Shown one piece after another: positions 58,170 to 64,000 of a DNA stretch of 64,000 nt (position 1 is its first letter; each line of letters starts with the position of its first letter). Under the pieces are notes generated by a model. That model did not search any database. It was not told where the DNA came from and saw only the letters and a program-made list of their open reading frames with translations. Location: assembly GCF_000826545.1 (NCBI RefSeq), contig NZ_CDME01000017.1, positions 62,001-126,000 of the forward strand, given 5' to 3'. The translations under genes and the position numbers were made by a program. Source of the DNA: Kibdelosporangium sp. MJ126-NF4. Lineage in GTDB: Bacteria; Actinomycetota; Actinomycetes; Mycobacteriales; Pseudonocardiaceae.

Positions 58170-60332
58170 ATGGACCGCAAGCGACTGCTCCGCAACCCGC
58201 TGCTCTGGATACTGGCAGTGGTCCTGCTGTACCTCGCGTTCAGCACGATCTTTGACTCCAACCGCGGGTTCACCCAGGTCTCCACGACCAAGGCGATCGC
58301 ACAGATCAGCAGCGGCAACGTGGAGAAGGCGACACTTGAGGACAAGGAGCAACAGCTCAAGCTGGTCCTCAAGGATGCGTCGAAGGCGGACAACCAGAAG
58401 CAGCTGATCACCTCGTACCCGGCGCAGGCCGGCGACGACGTCTTCAACGTGCTGCGCACGAACAACGTGGACTTCGAGACGAAGGTCACACAGGAGTCGA
58501 TCCTCACCCAGATCCTGTTGTTCGCGATTCCCCTGGTGCTGCTCGGCCTGCTTCTGCTCTGGATGATGAACAACGTCCAGGGCGGCGGGAACCGGGTGAT
58601 GAACTTCGGCAAGTCCAAGGCCAAACAGCTGTCGAAGGACATGCCGAAAACCACGTTCTCCGATGTGGCAGGCGTCGACGAGGCAGTTGAAGAGCTGTAC
58701 GAGATCAAGGACTTCCTGCAGAACCCCGGCCGCTACCAGGCACTGGGAGCGAAGATCCCGAAGGGCGTGCTGCTCTACGGGCCGCCGGGAACCGGCAAGA
58801 CCCTGCTGGCCAGGGCCGTCGCCGGTGAGGCAGGAGTGCCGTTCTACACGATCTCCGGCTCCGACTTCGTCGAGATGTTCGTCGGTGTCGGTGCCTCGCG
58901 TGTCCGTGACCTGTTCGAACAGGCCAAGCAGAACGCTCCGTGCATCATCTTCGTCGACGAGATCGACGCGGTGGGCCGTCAGCGTGGTGCCGGTCTCGGC
59001 GGTGGTCACGACGAGCGCGAGCAGACACTGAACCAGCTGCTGGTCGAGATGGACGGCTTCGACGCGCGCGGCGGGATCATCCTGATCGCCGCGACCAACC
59101 GTCCGGACATCCTCGACCCGGCGCTGCTGCGCCCCGGCCGGTTCGACCGGCAGATCCCGGTGTCCGCACCGGACCTGACGGGTCGTCGGAAGATCCTCGA
59201 GGTGCACGCCAAGGGCAAGCCGATGGCTGCGGACGTCGAGCTGCACACCCTGGCCAAGCGAACCGTCGGCATGTCCGGCGCGGACCTGGCCAACGTGCTC
59301 AACGAGGCCGCGCTGCTGACCGCCCGCCAGAACGGCTCGTCGATCGACAACGCCGCGCTGGAGGAGTCGGTCGACCGCGTGATCGGCGGCCCGGCCCGCA
59401 AGAGCCGGATCATCTCCGAGAAGGAGAAGAAGATCACGGCCTACCACGAGGGCGGGCACGCGCTCGCCGCGTGGGCGATGCCGGACCTCGAACCGGTCTA
59501 CAAGCTGACGATCCTGCCGCGTGGCCGCACCGGTGGGCACGCGCTGGTCGTGCCCGAGGACGACAAGGGCTTGATGACCCGCTCGGAGATGATCGCCCGC
59601 CTGGTGTTCGCACTGGGTGGCCGCTCGGCCGAGGAGCTGGTCTTCCACGAGCCGACCACGGGCGCGTCCTCGGACATCGAGCAGGCCACCAAGATCGCCA
59701 AGGCGATGGTGACCGAGTACGGCATGAGCGCCAAGCTCGGCGCGGTGAAGTACGGCTCGGAGCACGGGGACCCGTTCCTCGGCAGGTCCATGGGCACGGC
59801 CCCGGACTACTCGCACGAGGTCGCGCAGGGCATCGACGAGGAGGTGCGCAAGCTCATCGAGGCGGCGCACACCGAGGCGTGGGAGGTGCTCAACACCTAC
59901 CGCGACGTGCTCGACGAGCTCGTGGTCGAACTGCTCGACAAGGAGACCTTGCAGCGCAAGGACCTTGAGCGGATCTTCTCCCGGGTGGAGAAGCGGCCCC
60001 GGATCACCGCGTTCAACGACTTCGGCGAGCGTGTGCCGTCGGACAAGCCGCCGATCAAGACCAAGGGCGAGCTGGCGATGGAGCGTGGCGAGCCGTGGCC
60101 GCCGATCCAGGAGGAGCCGGAGCCGACCCCGGTAGGTGCCGTCGGCGGTGCCAAGGACCTGCCGAAGGAAGCCAACAACGGCGCACTGCCCAACGGTCTG
60201 CCCAGCACTCCCGGCCCGTACGTGCCGCCGGAGGGCAGGCCAGGTGGTCCGCCGCACTACGGTGCGCCGCCCGGCTGGCGCCCGGCGACGTCGCCGCAGC
60301 CGGACCAGGACGACCGGGACGGTAAGAACTGA
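58170..60332 (+). CDS. ftsH: ATP-dependent zinc metalloprotease FtsH
   Basis: A 720-aa membrane protease that degrades damaged membrane proteins and short-lived regulators. Two membrane helices (about 9-26 and 113-133) flank a small extracellular domain. The AAA module has GPPGTGKT at 204-211, [13 protein letters not shown] (Walker B) and RPGRFDRQI (second region of homology). The zinc site is H426-E-G-G-H430, the same Gly variant as mycobacterial FtsH. The last 80 residues are Pro- and Gly-rich. The stop overlaps the apparent start of folE. Confidence 0.97.
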   Translation: MDRKRLLRNPLLWILAVVLLYLAFSTIFDSNRGFTQVSTTKAIAQISSGNVEKATLEDKEQQLKLVLKDASKADNQKQLITSYPAQAGDDVFNVLRTNNVDFETKVTQESILTQILLFAIPLVLLGLLLLWMMNNVQGGGNRVMNFGKSKAKQLSKDMPKTTFSDVAGVDEAVEELYEIKDFLQNPGRYQALGAKIPKGVLLYGPPGTGKTLLARAVAGEAGVPFYTISGSDFVEMFVGVGASRVRDLFEQAKQNAPCIIFVDEIDAVGRQRGAGLGGGHDEREQTLNQLLVEMDGFDARGGIILIAATNRPDILDPALLRPGRFDRQIPVSAPDLTGRRKILEVHAKGKPMAADVELHTLAKRTVGMSGADLANVLNEAALLTARQNGSSIDNAALEESVDRVIGGPARKSRIISEKEKKITAYHEGGHALAAWAMPDLEPVYKLTILPRGRTGGHALVVPEDDKGLMTRSEMIARLVFALGGRSAEELVFHEPTTGASSDIEQATKIAKAMVTEYGMSAKLGAVKYGSEHGDPFLGRSMGTAPDYSHEVAQGIDEEVRKLIEAAHTEAWEVLNTYRDVLDELVVELLDKETLQRKDLERIFSRVEKRPRITAFNDFGERVPSDKPPIKTKGELAMERGEPWPPIQEEPEPTPVGAVGGAKDLPKEANNGALPNGLPSTPGPYVPPEGRPGGPPHYGAPPGWRPATSPQPDQDDRDGKN

Positions 60333-60964
60333 ACATCGAGTCAGCGAACGGAGCGGACGCCTCCCCTGCGGATGGCGGCCGCTCCGTTCGTCCCGTTTTC
60401 GACCAGGCACGCGCCGAGAAGGCCGTGCGTGAGTTGCTGCTCGCGTGCGGCGAGGACCCGGACCGCCAGGGTCTCGCCGAGACACCGGCCCGTGTGGCCC
60501 GTGCCTACCGCGAGATGTTCGCCGGTCTGTACATGGACCCGGACATGGTGCTGGCCAAGACTTTCGACGAGGCGCACGAGGAACTCGTCCTGGTCACCGA
60601 CATCCCGATGTATTCGACCTGCGAACACCACCTGGTGCCATTCCACGGTGTGGCTCATGTCGGCTACATCCCGAACGAGCACGGCAAGGTCACTGGGCTG
60701 TCCAAACTGGCCAGGCTGGTCGACGCGTTCGCCAAACGCCCGCAGGTGCAGGAGCGGCTGACGTCCCAGGTGGCCGATTCCCTGATGCGGATGCTCGAGC
60801 CGCGTGGCGTGATCGTGGTGATGGAAGCCGAGCACCTGTGCATGTCCATGCGCGGCATCCGCAAGCCGGGCGCGCGGACCACGACTTCCGCTGTGCGTGG
60901 CCAGTTCAAGACGTCGGCGTCGTCGCGTGCGGAGGCGTTGGACCTGATCAAGGCCCGTCGATGA
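60329..60964 (+). CDS. folE: GTP cyclohydrolase I
   Basis: The first enzyme of folate synthesis, converting GTP to dihydroneopterin triphosphate. [13 protein letters not shown] and [11 protein letters not shown] hold the zinc ligands (Cys, His, Cys), and [10 protein letters not shown] and RPQVQERLT are typical. The conserved N-terminal segment [15 protein letters not shown] lies upstream of the first GTG (60425), so translation must begin earlier. The only likely codon is CTG at 60329, overlapping the ftsH TGA and 6 nt after GGGACGG; ATC at 60335 is the other option. From CTG the protein has 211 aa, close to family length. Confidence 0.92.
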   Translation: MNIESANGADASPADGGRSVRPVFDQARAEKAVRELLLACGEDPDRQGLAETPARVARAYREMFAGLYMDPDMVLAKTFDEAHEELVLVTDIPMYSTCEHHLVPFHGVAHVGYIPNEHGKVTGLSKLARLVDAFAKRPQVQERLTSQVADSLMRMLEPRGVIVVMEAEHLCMSMRGIRKPGARTTTSAVRGQFKTSASSRAEALDLIKARR

Positions 60965-61797
60965 CGCATCGGCTGCTGCCCGATCCTGGCCGCTGTGTGG
61001 TGATGGGTGTGCTGAACGTGACGCCCGACTCGTTCTCCGACGGTGGCCGTTACCTCTCGGTCGACGACGCGCTGCGGCACGCACACGAGATGTGGGAGGC
61101 GGGCGCGGACCTGATCGACGTCGGCGGGGAGTCGACCCGACCGGGCGCCGAGCGGGTGGCCGCCGACGTGGAGATCGGCCGGATCGAACCGGTGATCAAG
61201 GAACTGACGTCCGCGGGCGTGCGGATCAGTGTGGACACCATGCGGGCGCGAGTCGCCGAGGCCGCGCTGGCCGCGGGCGCGACGGTGGTCAACGACGTCT
61301 CCGGCGGTCTCGCGGACAAGGACATGGCCAAGGTCGTCGCCGACGCCGGGGTGCCGTGGATCCTGATGCACTGGCGCGGCCACAGCAAGGACATGAACTC
61401 GCTGGCCGACTACGGCGACGTGGTCGCCGAGGTCCGCGCCGAGCTGTGTCAGCGTGTGGACGAGGCGCTGGCGGCCGGTGTCCCGCAGGACTCGATCCTG
61501 ATCGACCCGGGCCTCGGGTTCGCCAAGCACGGGCCGCACGACTGGGCGTTGCTGCGCCGCCTGGACGTCTTCGTCGAGCTGGGGTACCCGGTGCTGCTCG
61601 GCGCGTCACGCAAACGTTTCATCGGCAGGTTGCTCGCTGACAAGGACGGCACCCCGCGACCACCGGACGGTCGTGAGGACGCGACCGCGGCGATTTCGAC
61701 GATGGCCGCTGCGAAGGGCGTGTGGGGTGTCCGCGTGCACGACGTGACGCGCTCACTGGACGCGGTCCGGGTAGTGGCGGAATGGGAGCGGGTGTGA
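60961..61797 (+). CDS. folP: Dihydropteroate synthase
   Basis: A 278-aa TIM-barrel enzyme joining p-aminobenzoate to the pterin; the sulfonamide target. [51 protein letters not shown] and GASRKRFIG are all present. The ATG overlaps the folE stop by 4 bp. Confidence 0.96.
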   Translation: MTHRLLPDPGRCVVMGVLNVTPDSFSDGGRYLSVDDALRHAHEMWEAGADLIDVGGESTRPGAERVAADVEIGRIEPVIKELTSAGVRISVDTMRARVAEAALAAGATVVNDVSGGLADKDMAKVVADAGVPWILMHWRGHSKDMNSLADYGDVVAEVRAELCQRVDEALAAGVPQDSILIDPGLGFAKHGPHDWALLRRLDVFVELGYPVLLGASRKRFIGRLLADKDGTPRPPDGREDATAAISTMAAAKGVWGVRVHDVTRSLDAVRVVAEWERV

Positions 61798-62153
61798 GCG
61801 ACCGGATCACGCTCACCGGGCTGCGGGTACGGGGCAACCACGGTGTGTTCGAGCACGAGAAACGCGACGGGCAGGACTTCGTCGTCGACATCACGGTCTG
61901 GATCGACCTGGCCGAGGCCGCGAAGACCGACGACCTGGCCAAGACGCTGCACTACGGCGAGCTGGCCGAACGCGCGGCGTCGATCGTCGCGGGCCCGTCC
62001 CGGGACCTGATCGAGACAGTCGCCGGGGAGATCGCCGACGGCGTGCTCACCGACGAGCGGGTCACCTCGGTCGAGGTCACCGTGCACAAGCCGTCGGCGC
62101 CGATCCCTCTGACGTTCGCTGATGTGGCGGTCACTGTCCGGCGGCACCGGTGA
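61794..62153 (+). CDS. folB: Dihydroneopterin aldolase
   Basis: A 119-aa enzyme that splits dihydroneopterin to give the hydroxymethyl pterin. It shows [17 protein letters not shown] at the start, then the LHYGELAE catalytic region and [14 protein letters not shown]. The chosen GTG overlaps the folP TGA (GTGA) and follows GGGAG; an ATG four codons upstream is possible. Confidence 0.95.
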   Translation: MSDRITLTGLRVRGNHGVFEHEKRDGQDFVVDITVWIDLAEAAKTDDLAKTLHYGELAERAASIVAGPSRDLIETVAGEIADGVLTDERVTSVEVTVHKPSAPIPLTFADVAVTVRRHR

Positions 62154-62638
62154 CCACGGCTGTCCTGTCGATCGGCTCCAACATGGGCGATCGGCTCGCG
62201 AACCTGCAGTCCGCCGTGGACGGTCTGCCCGCGCTGGCCGTGTCCGCTGTGTACGAGACCGCGCCGTGGGGCGTGACCGATCAGGACGACTTCCTCAACG
62301 CGATCGTCGTCGCGTCCAACGAGGACTTCGACGAGTGGGACTGGCTGCGTCGCGCGCACGAGCTGGAGAACGCCGCCGGACGGGTCCGCGAGGTCCGGTG
62401 GGGCCCGCGGTCGCTCGACGTGGACGTCATTACTGTTACCGGCGTCACGAGCACGGACCCACGCCTCGAACTGCCCCATCCACGGGCGCACGAGCGGGCG
62501 TTCGTACTGGTGCCGTGGCTGGATGTGCAACCGGACGCCACGCTGCCCGGACATGGCCCGGTCGCCGAGTTGCTGGCGGCGTTGGGTGACGAGGGCGTCC
62601 GGTTGACCGAGCACGATCTCAGGCTGGAGGCGGTGTGA
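62150..62638 (+). CDS. folK: Hydroxymethyldihydropterin pyrophosphokinase
   Basis: A 162-aa kinase activating the pterin for Fol[15 protein letters not shown] at the N-terminus, [10 protein letters not shown] (metal-binding Asp pair) and [16 protein letters not shown] are diagnostic. The GTG start overlaps folB by 4 bp. Confidence 0.96.
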   Translation: MTTAVLSIGSNMGDRLANLQSAVDGLPALAVSAVYETAPWGVTDQDDFLNAIVVASNEDFDEWDWLRRAHELENAAGRVREVRWGPRSLDVDVITVTGVTSTDPRLELPHPRAHERAFVLVPWLDVQPDATLPGHGPVAELLAALGDEGVRLTEHDLRLEAV

Positions 62639-63093
62639 AGTTCACCAGGCCGCGTGACCTGGTCATCGCGGGGCTGCTCGCCGCGGTCGTGCTGTACCTG
62701 ATCCTGCAGTCGGCGTACGGCTCGATGCCGCCGTTGCCCACACTGGCCGGTGTCACGCTCGTGGTCATCGCGGCCGTCGACGTGGTGTTGGCTTTCTCAC
62801 TCCGGTCGCGCATCCGCGGGACCAAACGCGACAAGCCCGTGGAGGCGCTGACCGCTGCTCGCGCGGTCGCGCTGGCGAAAGCGTCCTCTGTGCTCGGCGC
62901 GATCATGCTCGGCGCGTGGATCGGTGTCCTCGTCTATGTGTTTCCCAAGCGTTCGGATGTCGTCGCTGCGGCGAACGACACGTCCAGTGCTGTCATCGGT
63001 GCGCTGTGTGCCGCTGCGCTGATCGCCGCTGGTCTGTGGCTGGAGCACTGCTGCCGGACCCCGGACGAGCCGCAGCAGCCGGACGACCGTTGA
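62635..63093 (+). CDS. DUF3180 membrane protein
   Basis: A 152-aa protein with four membrane helices (about 10-27, 38-54, 84-102, 118-136). It matches the conserved DUF3180 protein found after folK in most actinobacteria. RAVALAKASSVLGAIMLGAW is the best-conserved part. Function unknown; the fixed neighbourhood suggests a link to folate genes or just co-expression. The GTG overlaps the folK stop. Confidence 0.9.
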   Translation: MKFTRPRDLVIAGLLAAVVLYLILQSAYGSMPPLPTLAGVTLVVIAAVDVVLAFSLRSRIRGTKRDKPVEALTAARAVALAKASSVLGAIMLGAWIGVLVYVFPKRSDVVAAANDTSSAVIGALCAAALIAAGLWLEHCCRTPDEPQQPDDR

Positions 63094-63172
63094 TCGCGGC
63101 AGAACGCAGGTTTATCGCAGGTTCGGCCACGAGCAGGTCTCGGACCGATAACTGACGGGTACGGTGTTAGGC

Positions 63173-64000
63173 ATGTCCGGCCGTGCCTCCTCGACGCGCG
63201 ACTCAAGCAGGGTGCCGAGCACGGCGCGTCTCCTGCTGGGCGGCGCGCTTGTCCTGGTCCTCGGCGCGACGCTGATCCTGGTCCTCACCGACGACGCGCG
63301 TTTCCTCAAGATGGGCATCCTCGCCGCGCTGTGGGCGGCGCTCGTCGGGGCGTTCCTGGCCGCCCGGTTCCGCCGTCAGGTGGCCGACAAGACCGACGAC
63401 GCGCAGAGCATGCAGGCGATCTATGAGCTCGAACTGGAGCGGGAGATCGCCGCGCGGCGCGAGTACGAGCTGGAACTCGAGGCCGACGCCAAGCAGAAGG
63501 CCGAGGAACAGTCCCGCGCGGACATCGACGCGCTGCGCACCGAGCTGAGCCAGTTACGAGAGACGTTGCAGACGCTGCTCGGCGGCGAGGTCCTCGTCGA
63601 GCGGTTCGCGCTGCAGGCGCAGGCGACCCGGATGCGGTCGCTGCCGGACGAGGCGCACCAACTGCCGTCGCAGGGGCAGGTGGTCAAGCGGCTCAACCCG
63701 GCCGCGTCGGCGTCGAGCGCCAGCCAGCAGCAGCCTGTGATCATCTCCAGTGAGCCGCAGACCGAGCTGATCGAGCGCGTGTCGGAGCGGCCCCGCGGCG
63801 GCAATGCGCGTCCGCAGCCGCAGCGTCCCCAGCAGCAGCGCCCGCCGCGTGAACCGGCCGAGCGCCAGCTGCAGATCCGCCAGTCCCGGCGGGACGACCC
63901 GGCAGACCCGGGGTCGGGCTGGTGGGACCCGGTGACGCCGGTCGGCAACCAGGAGAACCCGTACCACCGCCCGGTGGCCGGTGACTCGGCCACCAGCCTC
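63173..64000 (+). CDS. DUF6779-like membrane protein with coiled coil (3' end missing)
   Basis: At least 276 aa; the frame is open to the window end. Two membrane helices (about 17-38 and 46-62) are followed by a Glu/Arg/Ala-rich coiled coil (about 78-125, EREIAARREYELELEADAKQK) and then a Gln/Pro-rich tail. It resembles the DUF6779 protein that follows DUF3180 in actinobacteria. A TACGGT -10-like box lies just upstream of the ATG, so it may have its own leaderless promoter. Confidence 0.8.
   Translation, partial: MSGRASSTRDSSRVPSTARLLLGGALVLVLGATLILVLTDDARFLKMGILAALWAALVGAFLAARFRRQVADKTDDAQSMQAIYELELEREIAARREYELELEADAKQKAEEQSRADIDALRTELSQLRETLQTLLGGEVLVERFALQAQATRMRSLPDEAHQLPSQGQVVKRLNPAASASSASQQQPVIISSEPQTELIERVSERPRGGNARPQPQRPQQQRPPREPAERQLQIRQSRRDDPADPGSGWWDPVTPVGNQENPYHRPVAGDSATSL

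Noticed and set aside
57951..60485. An 844-codon open frame antisense to ftsH
   Set aside because: It is a shadow of ftsH and its flanks: Arg/His/Val-rich, without motifs, and opposite a certain gene.

Overview
High-GC DNA with frequent GTG and TTG starts, four-base ATGA and GTGA gene overlaps and T-poor hairpin terminators points to an actinobacterium. The block ppa (minus), dacB, DUF2342, tilS, hpt, ftsH, folE, folP, folB, folK, DUF3180, DUF6779-like closely follows the order I know from mycobacteria and Pseudonocardiales. The protein style (StrR/ParB-like regulator, many PF04672-type methyltransferases, GH87 glucanase) fits Pseudonocardiaceae. The genus is inference.

Layout. 1-7 kb: the end of a VanB-type ferredoxin reductase, an orphan StrR-like regulator, two secreted proteins or lipoproteins, a small I36-like peptidase inhibitor and a C39-like cysteine peptidase, with scars of gene-end duplication between them. 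7-13.8 kb: a large secreted zinc peptidase, a lipoprotein, an NmrA-like protein, and an AurF-type diiron oxygenase coupled to a ferredoxin-FprB reductase. 13.9-20.8 kb: the most unusual block, a mirror-image pair of three-gene cassettes (secreted alpha/beta hydrolase, cytochrome P450, PF04672-type methyltransferase). The two copies face each other around a terminator hairpin, and each divergent promoter carries the same 23-bp palindromic element. 20.8-34.6 kb: a tetR/Lnt-like operon, a small beta-barrel protein, a 1209-aa GH87-type glucanase, a serine hydrolase, two tail-to-tail membrane diguanylate cyclases, a divergent MFS/LysR pair and a secreted protein behind a clean operator.

34.6-48.9 kb: a stand-alone divergent ribosomal protein L11 paralogue with a hairpin leader, a thioesterase, a divergent serine hydroxymethyltransferase, then a peptide-use module. 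That module consists of a ROK repressor with an M81 peptidase, a dipeptide/oligopeptide ABC transporter with fused ATPases, CutC and a ROK kinase. The transporter operon is interrupted after the binding-protein gene by about 0.93 kb of non-coding DNA bounded by 27-bp inverted repeats and filled with three long palindromes. It looks like a non-autonomous inserted element.

48.9-64 kb: a marR/MFS efflux pair followed by the conserved housekeeping block. DacB carries a very long repetitive cytosolic tail. Starting at hpt the genes run in one direction, and from ftsH to the DUF3180 gene every neighbouring pair overlaps, so they are probably co-transcribed. No tRNA, rRNA, CRISPR array, transposase or integrase was seen.
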